Numbered from the stretch's first letter, positions 1-5,833 are shown. The stretch: DNA of 5,833 bases from an uncultured Lachnospiraceae bacterium (GCA_947302185.1 CAMYVI010000169.1:1-5833), one strand, 5' to 3'. Made by a program: numbers and translations. The notes: a model not told the origin generated them from the letters alone.

Positions 1-443
1 TCAAAGCTCCGGCCGCCTTTAAGATTTGTAAAATTCCTGTAATCGGACCGGTCGTCTTCAGAATCGCCGCACCGTATTTTATTATTTCCGGATCCGCCAA
101 CGAGCTGCGGGTCGCCTCCGATTATGAGAAGGATCGCTATATTCTGCGTTTCACCGATTTTGCACGTTACAAGGGCTATTTCAGAGCACTTGCCTCATCT
201 CTTGCCGACTGTGTTTTGGATTACGACACTGCCATGAGTGCCTACAGGGCGACGGCAGCGTCAGGCATACCGATGCTTGTCATATGGGGAACCGAAGATC
301 ATACCATGCCCTACTATCAGATTAATCGTCTCCGGGAAATCTGCCCGAACGCAGAGTATATAACATACGGCGGCTCCTATCACATGTTCGTGTTCGATGA
401 AGCCGAACGAACCTTCAAAGATATAACAAGCTGGATGGGTTGA
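1..443 (+). CDS. Alpha/beta hydrolase, C-terminal fragment (5' end outside window)
   Basis: The frame is open from the left edge (first full codon at 3) to TGA at 441-443, giving 146 residues. The last 60 residues match the end of an alpha/beta hydrolase fold: a hydrophobic strand PMLVIWG, then GTEDHTMP with the likely catalytic Asp at fragment residue 99, then GGSYHMF with the likely catalytic His at 127, and a closing helix. The acid and His of the triad are therefore visible. The Ser nucleophile and oxyanion loop must lie upstream of the window. Residues 1-80, rich in aromatics and charged residues, would be the cap or lid region. Substrate cannot be told; esterase, lipase-like or haloperoxidase-like enzymes share this ending. 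No signal is visible because the N-terminus is missing. A TTG at 216 could be mistaken for a start, but the homology-like reading continues unbroken upstream of it. The stop codon sits in the loop of the following hairpin. Confidence 0.85.
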   Translation, partial: KAPAAFKICKIPVIGPVVFRIAAPYFIISGSANELRVASDYEKDRYILRFTDFARYKGYFRALASSLADCVLDYDTAMSAYRATAASGIPMLVIWGTEDHTMPYYQINRLREICPNAEYITYGGSYHMFVFDEAERTFKDITSWMG

Positions 444-456
444 TTCCATCCAGCTT
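428..456. terminator. Intrinsic terminator between convergent genes, overlapping the hydrolase stop
   Basis: A perfect 11-bp stem, AAGCTGGATGG (428-438) with CCATCCAGCTT (446-456), encloses a 7-nt loop. The rightward transcript continues TTTGCTTT and the leftward one TTGTTATATCTTT. Both tails are moderately U-rich, so the hairpin may serve both the hydrolase and the leftward gene that ends at 483. The hydrolase TGA (441-443) lies in the loop, so the last four sense codons are part of the stem. Confidence 0.7.
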
Positions 457-482
457 TGCTTTACATAGATATATTGTGATTT

Positions 483-1799
483 TCAGGCAGCTGCTGTCTC
501 CCCTTTGAACATATCTCCCAGTCCCGTGAAGTCAAGGGCCAGATTCAGCCACTGCTGCGCATCCATGTCCGTCAGGTTATTGATATCCACATACTCGTCG
601 GGAACGGTAACCCGTGTAGCGATGTCGTAACCTTTTACGTCCACATCTATATCGAGCTGTGTGACCGAGAAAGAAGTACCGATCAAATCAAAATTCAATT
701 GTTCGCTCAGTATTTCACCGGTAGAAAGGACCATCTTGACCGGCAGCGACTCTTTGCTGTCTATATAAAGCTGACCGGTCACGCGTTCATCTTCTTTAAG
801 CTTTGGAAAAAGGCTGCTCTTTCCGTTCGAAAAACGGACAATTTTTTCGAGCATATCACCTGTCAGATCAACATCGAAAACATAGCATTCCTTTTCATTC
901 ACGGTTTTCGGTTCTTCACGCATCTCGACATTCAGGCTTCCGTCAATTATTCCCTCGAGGATCGTTCTGAAATCAACAGCGTCAACAGTCTCGAACTGCG
1001 TCTCTTCACGAACCGTTCCGGCTTTCTCACCGTCTTCGGCTCTCTCCTGTTCGCTTTCCCCACCGGTGCTCAGAAGTGCAAATCCGGTTTCTTCTTCCGG
1101 ATCATTGTCGCTATTCTGTCTTCCGTCTCCCAAAGAAACAGACTTTCTTTCACTCAGAGCAAATGCAACCTTCTTACCCGCCTTAACAAAACTATCGGAA
1201 GGCTTGTTGTTCTCTATCTCGTTTTCTCCGATAGTTTCATTTGTATCATTGGATTGAGCATTATTTTCTTCATTAATCCTGTTTTCCAAAGTACTGTCTT
1301 CAGCTTCACCATATATATCGCCGTTATCAGAGTTGTCCGTTTCAACATCACTTCCTTCATCATCCGATATACTCATGTCATCATCAGCTTCCGAGAAATA
1401 GCGATACCACTTATCATTCCAGCAGAAATACTGAGCAATTCCGCCGTCTTCTTCCGCATAAATGGCTTCGATATTCTTCAGCGCATCGATGTCGAACGCT
1501 TTGATATCAACATTTGTATGAAGGATCGCAGGCTCTTTATACATATCAATATCATAATTCATCGTAATTGTCGTCTCGGGGTCCTTAAAGCCAAAATACT
1601 GGAGTATTCCCACCTCTGCTTTTACCCCGGTGTCCACCTTCATATCCATGGAAGCAGACTCTACTTTCTGAAGATTGGCAAGTGTGCGGGCAGCAATCGC
1701 AGTCGGAGATTTACTGTTCTTGATATAAATATAAATGCCGCCGATAACAGCAGAGACTGCCACTATAAAAACAAGTAAGAATGTAAGTAGTTTCTTCAT
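483..1799 (-). CDS. Exported or membrane-anchored LolA/LppX-like protein with long acidic insert
   Basis: 438 residues, ATG at 1797-1799, with a strong AGGGAGGA site (1809-1816) 9 nt upstream, which fixes the start. Residues 1-27 are a Lys-Lys start plus a hydrophobic stretch. There is no lipobox Cys and no clear AxA cleavage site, so it is either a signal anchor or a secreted protein. Residues 32-135 and 267-400 alternate short beta-like segments with helical linkers (for example TTITMNYDIDMYKEP, ECYVFDVDL, GQLYIDSKESLPVKM). This resembles clostridial lipoproteins of the LolA/LppX/DUF6612 type, which often have phrases like 'Y.d..t.lPvk'; that assignment is inferred from the pattern, not from a search. 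Residues about 136-266 are rich in Asp, Glu, Asn and Ser and look disordered. They contain a short less acidic patch at 203-223. The gene is monocistronic in view, divergent from the exchanger and convergent with the hydrolase. Function is unknown; binding of a hydrophobic ligand or a cell-envelope role are possibilities only. Confidence 0.8.
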   Translation of the reverse strand: MKKLLTFLLVFIVAVSAVIGGIYIYIKNSKSPTAIAARTLANLQKVESASMDMKVDTGVKAEVGILQYFGFKDPETTITMNYDIDMYKEPAILHTNVDIKAFDIDALKNIEAIYAEEDGGIAQYFCWNDKWYRYFSEADDDMSISDDEGSDVETDNSDNGDIYGEAEDSTLENRINEENNAQSNDTNETIGENEIENNKPSDSFVKAGKKVAFALSERKSVSLGDGRQNSDNDPEEETGFALLSTGGESEQERAEDGEKAGTVREETQFETVDAVDFRTILEGIIDGSLNVEMREEPKTVNEKECYVFDVDLTGDMLEKIVRFSNGKSSLFPKLKEDERVTGQLYIDSKESLPVKMVLSTGEILSEQLNFDLIGTSFSVTQLDIDVDVKGYDIATRVTVPDEYVDINNLTDMDAQQWLNLALDFTGLGDMFKGETAAA

Positions 1800-1808
1800 A
1801 ACTTAAAC

Positions 1809-1816
1809 TCCTCCCT
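1809..1816 (-). promoter_or_regulatory. Ribosome binding site of the 438-residue protein gene
   Basis: Read leftward, the sequence is AGGGAGGA followed by a 9-nt spacer and ATG. It is a near-consensus site and supports the ATG at 1797-1799 over any internal start. Confidence 0.85.
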
Positions 1817-1873
1817 GCAGAGTCATGCGTTCTTTAGATCTCTGCGAATCAGATAAAACGATGTGCAGCCGTC

Positions 1874-1950
1874 TGAAATCTCGTCTTGAGGGAGATTTCA
1901 CATTCTTGAGTTCATTCCCTTGTCACGCGGTAACTTTGTACTGAAATCTC
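1874..1950. repeat. Three copies of TGAAATCTC (two direct, one inverted) in the leftward leader
   Basis: TGAAATCTC occurs at 1874-1882 and 1942-1950, and its exact reverse complement GAGATTTCA at 1892-1900. The first and inverted copies form a perfect 9-bp stem with a 9-nt loop. The inverted copy could equally pair with the third copy across a 41-nt loop, so the two hairpins exclude each other. All lie in the predicted 5' leader of the leftward gene. They may be RNA structure, protein-binding sites or chance. Confidence 0.55.
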
Positions 1951-2029
1951 AGCCTGTCTTCGATAAAATGCATTGATACAAAAAATGCATAAAACACATG
2001 AAATATGATTTAATGTGTCTTACAACGTG

Positions 2030-2038
2030 ATTATATCA
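2030..2038 (-). promoter_or_regulatory. Extended -10 promoter for the leftward 438-residue protein gene
   Basis: Read leftward the bases are TGATATAAT, a perfect TATAAT with the TGn extension used by primary sigma factors. No good -35 is seen 16-18 nt upstream, which extended -10 promoters can lack. Transcription would start near 2023, giving a leader of about 220 nt. This is a pattern match in an AT-rich region, so the start is inferred. Confidence 0.55.
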
Positions 2039-2196
2039 TTTCAAAACCTTAATTTGCGTATTTCACAGATTGTTCAAGGTTCGCACAAAAAAAGTTCGAA
2101 GAAGATAAAGAAAGCCTCCGTTTTTTTGCTTTTAATACTATAAATCCATTTCAGACAAAATCGATGTAAAGTCTAAGTTAAGCTTGCTTTTATTGA

Positions 2197-2225
2197 TTGA
2201 CCAAACCGCTCCCGAGTATTAAAGT
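2197..2225 (+). promoter_or_regulatory. Candidate promoter of the cation exchanger gene
   Basis: TTGACC (2197-2202, five of six matches to the -35 consensus) lies 17 bases before TAAAGT (2220-2225, four of six to the -10). Transcription would begin near 2232, leaving a short leader of about 38 nt before the TTG start. An overlapping weaker pairing is TTGATT (2193-2198) with TATTAA (2217-2222) at 18 bases. Confidence 0.45.
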
Positions 2226-2256
2226 TATTAGTGTTCTGGGTTCTTTCAGAAAAAAC

Positions 2257-2261
2257 GGAGG
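2257..2261 (+). promoter_or_regulatory. Shine-Dalgarno site that selects the TTG start of the exchanger
   Basis: GGAGG at 2257-2261 is 8 nt before TTG at 2270-2272. The frame is open further up to a GTG at 2231, but that start has no ribosome binding site and would place the Shine-Dalgarno inside the coding region. An ATG at 2263-2265 is out of frame and too close to the site. Confidence 0.8.
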
Positions 2262-2269
2262 TATGTATT

Positions 2270-3238
2270 TTGTTAAAAGCAGTCTTATTATTCGTCGTAG
2301 GTCTTCTATGCCTTATCAAAGGCGGTGACTGGTTCGTCGACGGCGCCACAGGCATTGCAAGAAAGTTTCATCTGCCGGAAATCCTGATAGGCGCTACAGT
2401 TGTCTCGATCGGAACAACCCTCCCGGAAGTCATGGTCTCTACGACTTCGGCATTAAAAGGCGCAGGTTCGATTGCATACGGAAACGCGATCGGCTCCATT
2501 ATCTGTAACACGGCGCTCATTTCCGCCATCACGATTTCAGTTATGCCCGGCCCGGTTGACAGAAAATCCATGAAAACGCCGGTAATCTTTTTCTTTACCA
2601 CATTTGCTCTATACGCTTTTTCAGCATATTTTCTGGGGAGGTTCTACAGACCCTTCGGTCTTCTTATGCTCTTAATTTTTGCAGTTTATATGTTTATGAC
2701 TGTAAAGCAAATGAAAGACAACCCCTCTCCCGAAGCCGCCGAACCGGAGGAAGAGGAAGAAGATATGCCGATGGCTGAAGCACTGCTCTTTCTTGTTCTC
2801 GGAGCAGCCCTCATTGCAGTCGGCGCGAACCTGCTTGTCGACAACGGAATCTTTATTGCCAAGGAATTAGGCGTTCCGGAGACAGTCATCGCCCTGACAT
2901 TTGTCGCACTCGGAACATCACTTCCTGAGCTTGTGACCGCCATTACTTCACTCATGAAGGGACACGGCGCTCTGTCACTCGGAAACATCATAGGCGCTAA
3001 CCTTTTCAACCTGGTTCTCGTATGCGGCGTGTCTATCACACTTGCACCGTTCGATCTTCCTTCAGGAGCGACATTCCTGGGCGGTAACTCATCGCTCACC
3101 CTTGAACTTCCGGTAGCATGTTCAGTTATGTTAATAATGACTGTACCGGCTCTGTTAAAGGGAAAGCTGATGAGATGGCAGGGAATTACCCTGCTGGCTA
3201 TATACGCGGCATTCTGTCTGATTCAGTTCACTATGTAA
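2270..3238 (+). CDS. CaCA-family Na+(H+)/Ca2+ exchanger, YrbG-like
   Basis: 322 residues from the TTG start, ending TAA at 3236-3238; length is typical of prokaryotic CaCA exchangers. This is an inner-membrane antiporter with two inverted five-helix halves. The alpha-1 repeat is visible as GTTLPE (residues 48-53) and GNAIGS (71-76). The alpha-2 repeat is GTSLPE (215-220) and GNIIGANLFN (238-247). The ion-binding glutamates are E53 and E220. Between the halves a charged cytoplasmic loop includes a run of acidic residues (about 158-165). Compared by eye with the archaeal NCX_Mj structure, most ion ligands are kept, but the positions of its S236 and D240 are Ala243 and Asn247 here. Ca2+ extrusion driven by Na+ or H+ is the family expectation; the actual cation cannot be read from sequence. 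The gene stands alone, with its own promoter candidate and a terminator just downstream. The assignment to the family is firm, the substrate is not. Confidence 0.93.
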   Translation: MLKAVLLFVVGLLCLIKGGDWFVDGATGIARKFHLPEILIGATVVSIGTTLPEVMVSTTSALKGAGSIAYGNAIGSIICNTALISAITISVMPGPVDRKSMKTPVIFFFTTFALYAFSAYFLGRFYRPFGLLMLLIFAVYMFMTVKQMKDNPSPEAAEPEEEEEDMPMAEALLFLVLGAALIAVGANLLVDNGIFIAKELGVPETVIALTFVALGTSLPELVTAITSLMKGHGALSLGNIIGANLFNLVLVCGVSITLAPFDLPSGATFLGGNSSLTLELPVACSVMLIMTVPALLKGKLMRWQGITLLAIYAAFCLIQFTM

Positions 3239-3286
3239 TATATTCGGAGAAACTGAACGAACTCCCGATACAATTTTAGTTTAGTA

Positions 3287-3346
3287 TAAAAACAGCTGCA
3301 TATCATCGGATCCGATAGGGATTCAGATGATATGCAGCTGTTTTTA
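3287..3346. terminator. Bidirectional intrinsic terminator between exchanger and TRAP permease genes
   Basis: A perfect 21-bp stem runs from 3287-3307 to 3326-3346, with core CAGCTGCATATCATC and its complement. Five A:T pairs at the base supply a U-tract on both strands. The top continues, after a one-base bulge (3325), as a short helix around the loop 3314-3318. It lies 48 bases after the exchanger stop and 39 bases beyond the end of the leftward permease gene, so it fits both convergent transcripts. Confidence 0.92.
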
Positions 3347-3385
3347 ACTGTCGTTTGTTATGTTCGTACTTCACTTAACGGACAT

Positions 3386-5353
3386 TCACGCCACCTGTGG
3401 CTTAGCAGCCCCTCTTCTCTGGAAAAGTACAATTCCTCCGAGCACTACAAGTCCGACTATGTCGGTCAGTGTTCCCGGAATCATCATCGCGATACCTGCC
3501 ACGATCATAGCGACTCTGAGAATAATCGGAATGTTCTTATAGAGGTATCCGCATAGACCTGCCGCTACACCGAACAGACCAAGCAGAGACGAAAGAATAA
3601 GCTGGATAAGCGTCACTACCATCATACCTGCCGCCATATCTCCGAACTCAAGAAGCATAGCCGGATTCAGGCAGAAAATGTACGGACATATGAACGCCGC
3701 GATAGCAAGCCTTGAAGCGTTAAAAGCTGTTTTCATAGGCGGTGACTTCGCTATGGCTGAACCTGCATACGCTGCCAGAGCAACCGGAGGCGTGATATCA
3801 GCTACAATACCGAAATAGAATACGAAGAAATGCGCGCATACTTTCAGGATACCGATCTGCGGGCTGATAAGTATCGGTGCGCATGTCGCTGCCATGATAC
3901 AATATGTAGCCGTTGTCGGAACGCCCATTCCCAGAATAATACAGCAAAGCATAGTAAGGAACAAAGCGATAATTGCCTGGCCGCCTGAGATGTTGACGAT
4001 AATCGTTATCAGTCTGGAAGCCAGACCGGTCGATGTAATACATCCGGCAACGATACCGGCCATAGCGCACGCTACCGCTACAGAAATCGTTCCCTTTCCG
4101 CCTGCTTCGAGTGCATCAATGATCTTCGTCAGATTAATACGGTCATCCTTGTTGATCAAACCTACGATTATCGTAATGCCGATTGCAACGGTAGCCGAGA
4201 ACTGCATTGTGTAGGTATTGGTCGAGACCATAACAACAAGAATGATCAGCGGAAGCAACAGATAAATCTTCGGGATGAGTTCTTTCGCTTTCGGAAGCTC
4301 CTCCTTAGGAATACCGCGCAGACCGAGCTTCTTGGCTTCAAGGTGTACGGAAATATAGATGCCTGCGAAGTAAAGAATGGCAGGAAGGACTGCTTTCAGC
4401 GCAACATGAGCATAGGGAATTCCCATATACTCGGCCATAAGGAATGCAGCCGCACCCATAATCGGAGGCATGATCTGTCCGCCTGTTGAAGCGGCAGCCT
4501 CAACCGCACCGGCAAATTCACCTTTGTAACCGGTCTTCTTCATCATCGGGATCGTCACGGAACCTGTTGTTACCGTGTTGCCTACAGAGGATCCGGAGAC
4601 CATACCGCAGAGAGCGGACGAGATGACCGCTACTTTAGCGGGACCGCCGGCAGATGCTCCCGCGACACAGTTGGCGAGATTAATAAAGAAATTCGAGATG
4701 CCGGTCCGTTCGAGGAATGCACCGAATATAATGAATACGACTATATATTTGGCGCACACATTGATCGGCGTATTCATGAGACCTGTCGTCGTATAGAAAA
4801 GGTCATAGACGACTTTACCGAAGCGGACATTTGCAAATGTATAAACCAGAAGCAGGCCGACAACTATAAGAATCGGAACGCCGACGCATCGGCGGCAGAG
4901 TTCCATATAAGCCAGAACAGCGCATACAGCCATTACTACCATAAGAGGATCTTTTGTTACGCGCGTCGCGAGCTTGATAATGTCGGTCGCATGTAATGCG
5001 AAATAAAAGAAGGGACCTGCACCGCAGATCATTATAATAATGTCATACCAGGGAAGATAATTTACTTTATTACTTCCTTTTTTGATCGGATAATGAAGAT
5101 ATCCGAGAATAAGAATTGTGCCGAGGAAAACATTGAGTCTGATTTCCGGCATTGCTGTACTGAACAGTGTTACCCAGATTGAATATACGGAAAATGCGAC
5201 AGAAAGCCATCTTACGATCTGACCCGGAACTCCTTCCCAGACTCTCGTATTCGACTCTTTGTCGTATTTTTTCATTACCTCTTCGACGTCCGCGGCAGTA
5301 CCTACCGAAACTTCTTCAAGGGGTTCTTTCAGCTTATTATCATTTGTATCCAC
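3386..5353 (-). CDS. TRAP transporter permease, 4TM/12TM (DctQ-DctM) fusion, TAXI type
   Basis: 655 residues, GTG at 5351-5353, TGA at 3386-3388. TRAP systems import organic solutes, often carboxylates, using a Na+ or H+ gradient and an extracytoplasmic binding protein. Residues 1-40 are hydrophilic and cytoplasmic. Residues about 45-180 hold several membrane helices equivalent to the small DctQ subunit. Residues about 190-560 are the large DctM domain, with family signatures GMVSGSSVGNTVTTGS (250-265), STGGQIMPPIMG (289-300), GMGVPTTATY (475-484) and FGIVADITPPVALAAYAG (514-531). Two or three further hydrophobic segments follow (about 572-645), a C-terminal extension seen in many TAXI-type fusions, before a short basic tail. 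The binding-protein gene is immediately upstream on the same strand, supporting one operon. No frameshift or missing signature is seen. The substrate is unknown. Confidence 0.95.
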   Translation of the reverse strand: MDTNDNKLKEPLEEVSVGTAADVEEVMKKYDKESNTRVWEGVPGQIVRWLSVAFSVYSIWVTLFSTAMPEIRLNVFLGTILILGYLHYPIKKGSNKVNYLPWYDIIIMICGAGPFFYFALHATDIIKLATRVTKDPLMVVMAVCAVLAYMELCRRCVGVPILIVVGLLLVYTFANVRFGKVVYDLFYTTTGLMNTPINVCAKYIVVFIIFGAFLERTGISNFFINLANCVAGASAGGPAKVAVISSALCGMVSGSSVGNTVTTGSVTIPMMKKTGYKGEFAGAVEAAASTGGQIMPPIMGAAAFLMAEYMGIPYAHVALKAVLPAILYFAGIYISVHLEAKKLGLRGIPKEELPKAKELIPKIYLLLPLIILVVMVSTNTYTMQFSATVAIGITIIVGLINKDDRINLTKIIDALEAGGKGTISVAVACAMAGIVAGCITSTGLASRLITIIVNISGGQAIIALFLTMLCCIILGMGVPTTATYCIMAATCAPILISPQIGILKVCAHFFVFYFGIVADITPPVALAAYAGSAIAKSPPMKTAFNASRLAIAAFICPYIFCLNPAMLLEFGDMAAGMMVVTLIQLILSSLLGLFGVAAGLCGYLYKNIPIILRVAMIVAGIAMMIPGTLTDIVGLVVLGGIVLFQRRGAAKPQVA

Positions 5354-5360
5354 GCAGAGC

Positions 5361-5368
5361 TCTCCTTT
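5361..5368 (-). promoter_or_regulatory. Ribosome binding site that supports the GTG start of the TRAP permease
   Basis: Read leftward, AAAGGAGA precedes GTG (5351-5353) by 7 nt. The site overlaps an 8-base palindrome AGAGCTCT (5356-5363). No in-frame ATG is present nearby, so GTG is the best start. Confidence 0.8.
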
Positions 5369-5373
5369 CGTTC

Positions 5374-5410
5374 TCAGGAATCGAACGCTTTAATTACACG
5401 ATATTCCTGA
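5374..5410 (-). other. Small hairpin before the TRAP permease ribosome binding site
   Basis: TCAGGAAT (5374-5381) pairs with ATTCCTGA (5403-5410) in an 8-bp stem. Two more C-G pairs are possible inside after a bulge. It lies 5 bases from the ribosome binding site in the mRNA leader. Its role is unknown. Confidence 0.4.
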
Positions 5411-5414
5411 AATC

Positions 5415-5443
5415 GAGCCGGGGAGAATTTTTCGCCCCGGCTC
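5415..5443 (-). other. GC-rich intercistronic hairpin without a U-tract, TAXI operon
   Basis: GAGCCGGGG (5415-5423) pairs with CCCCGGCTC (5435-5443) in a perfect 9-bp stem with an 11-nt loop. No U-tract follows on either strand (leftward continues GATTTCAGG), so it is a poor intrinsic terminator. It sits between the binding-protein stop and the permease start. Such elements can protect the upstream mRNA from 3' exonucleases, giving more binding protein than permease; that role is inferred here. Confidence 0.65.
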
Positions 5444-5479
5444 AACATAGGATCAAAACAGAATCACTTCACTTTGGGA

Positions 5480-5833
5480 TTATTTTGTCGGAACTGTGAT
5501 ACCCTTCTCCTCAAAATACTTGGCAGCACCTGCATGATACGGAACGGATGTTACGGAAGCCGCGAAGTCAAGATCGAGCTCGGCGCCCTTTGCATGAGCT
5601 TCAGTAATAGCATCCACGTTCTCGAATACACCGTACATGAAGTTGTAAACGTCTGCCTCAGAAACGTCGTCCTTAGCAATAACAACAGCGCCGACAGCGA
5701 CTGTCTTAATGTCCTCGGCTGTGCCGTAAGCATCTGCCGGAATCGTGTTCTCGGTGTAGAACGGAGACTTCTCGATAAGAGCAGCAATATGCTCGTCATC
5801 AAGACTAAGGATGTTTACTTCCTTGGATGTAGC
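5480..5833 (-). CDS. TAXI-family TRAP substrate-binding protein, C-terminal fragment (5' end outside window)
   Basis: The leftward frame is open from the right edge to TAA at 5480-5482, 117 residues. The fragment has features of the C-terminal lobe of TAXI solute-binding proteins: IPADAYGTAEDIKTVAVGAV (31-50), a strand that in the family leads into the domain-closing region; DVYNFMYGVFEN (61-72), the 'vY.l...lfen' helix; and VPYHAGAAKYFEEKGI (97-112), corresponding to the conserved 'lHpGA.kYy.E.G' ending. The protein would be exported and, in Gram-positives, usually lipid-anchored; the N-terminus with that evidence is out of view. It captures the solute outside the membrane and hands it to the permease encoded 126 bases downstream. 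Codon use matches the permease gene. The ligand cannot be deduced. Confidence 0.9.
   Translation of the reverse strand, partial: ATSKEVNILSLDDEHIAALIEKSPFYTENTIPADAYGTAEDIKTVAVGAVVIAKDDVSEADVYNFMYGVFENVDAITEAHAKGAELDLDFAASVTSVPYHAGAAKYFEEKGITVPTK

Larger units (their letters stand above)
2115..2261 (+). repeat. 12-bp inverted repeat whose right arm covers the exchanger's Shine-Dalgarno site
   Basis: CCTCCGTTTTTT (2115-2126) is the exact reverse complement of AAAAAACGGAGG (2250-2261), with a 123-base interval. G-U pairs could extend the helix one step at each end (2114/2262 and 2127/2249). The right arm contains the whole GGAGG ribosome binding site of the exchanger gene. In a transcript that starts upstream of 2115, the left arm could mask that site. 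A transcript from the nearer candidate promoter would lack the left arm. Confidence 0.5.
1800..2269. other. 470-base divergent intergenic region
   Basis: AT-rich stretch between the divergent 438-residue protein gene and the cation exchanger. It holds no convincing ORF. A 10-codon ATG frame at about 1998 lacks a ribosome binding site. What can be seen is an extended -10 promoter facing left, a long leader with repeated 9-mers, short repeats near the predicted leftward start, an A-tract and a T-tract (2087-2093, 2121-2127), a candidate rightward promoter, and an inverted repeat reaching the exchanger's ribosome binding site. No known riboswitch class was recognised. Confidence 0.7.

Noticed and set aside
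699..1778. 359-residue open frame on the + strand opposite the 438-residue protein gene
   Set aside because: It starts at a TTG without a ribosome binding site, has no recognisable domain, and its phase lies opposite a gene with a strong Shine-Dalgarno, ATG and signal-like N-terminus. The openness follows from the codon use of the real gene.
2113..2127. CGGAGG read leftward as a ribosome binding site of a small gene
   Set aside because: No ATG, GTG or TTG occurs at a suitable distance downstream on that strand.
2111..2132. T-tract at 2121-2127 as part of an intrinsic terminator
   Set aside because: The only local stem is 5 bp (AAAGC/GCTTT) with the T-tract in its loop, not after it, and no rightward gene precedes it. 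The T-tract is better explained as part of the inverted repeat with the exchanger's ribosome binding site.
2100..2270. Known metal-sensing riboswitch (for example yybP-ykoY) ahead of the exchanger
   Set aside because: The conserved loop sequences expected for that class were not found by eye, so the link rests only on the type of gene downstream.
2686..3099. 137-residue frame antisense to the exchanger
   Set aside because: The sense strand carries clear CaCA motifs over the same stretch; the antisense peptide is low-complexity Ser/Ala/Pro and lacks a ribosome binding site.
5551..5802. 83-residue frame on the - strand at the right edge
   Set aside because: It overlaps, in another frame of the same strand, the TAXI binding-protein reading that shows family motifs and runs unbroken to the window edge.

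Overview
The window reads as a chromosomal segment from a low-to-mid GC Gram-positive anaerobe, most likely a member of Clostridia (Bacillota). The reasons are strong purine-rich Shine-Dalgarno sites (AGGGAGGA, CGGAGG, AAAGGAGA), use of TTG and GTG starts, compact intrinsic terminators, and a TAXI-type TRAP transporter with a fused permease. No species can be named from sequence alone. There is no rRNA, tRNA, CRISPR array, insertion sequence or phage gene.

Layout, left to right. Positions 1-443 (+) hold the C-terminal part of an alpha/beta hydrolase, ending inside a hairpin that probably terminates it. Positions 483-1799 (-) hold an exported or membrane-anchored protein of 438 residues, with two LolA/LppX-like halves separated by a long acidic, low-complexity insert. 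Positions 1800-2269 are a 470-base divergent intergenic region. It contains an extended -10 promoter for the leftward gene with a leader of about 220 nt, a three-copy 9-mer that could form alternative hairpins, a candidate promoter for the rightward gene, and a 12-bp inverted repeat that would pair with that gene's ribosome binding site. Positions 2270-3238 (+) hold a CaCA-family cation exchanger started by TTG. A 21-bp perfect-stem bidirectional terminator lies between it and the convergent TRAP genes. Positions 3386-5353 (-) hold a TRAP 4TM/12TM fusion permease with a GTG start. Upstream of it on the same strand, 5480-5833 (-) is the C-terminal 117 residues of the TAXI substrate-binding protein, whose start lies beyond the window.

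Functionally, the TAXI binding protein and the fusion permease form one secondary-transport system for an unidentified, probably carboxylate, substrate. It is transcribed leftward, binding protein first, with a stable GC-rich hairpin between the two genes that may set their expression ratio. The exchanger is an independent single-gene unit that would move Ca2+ (or a related cation) against Na+ or H+. The hydrolase and the acidic-insert protein are convergent and show no obvious functional link to the transporters.

No clearly novel system is visible. The observations most worth following are the possible sequestration of the exchanger's ribosome binding site by a distant upstream arm, the acidic insert that splits the 438-residue protein, and the repeat pattern in that gene's leader.
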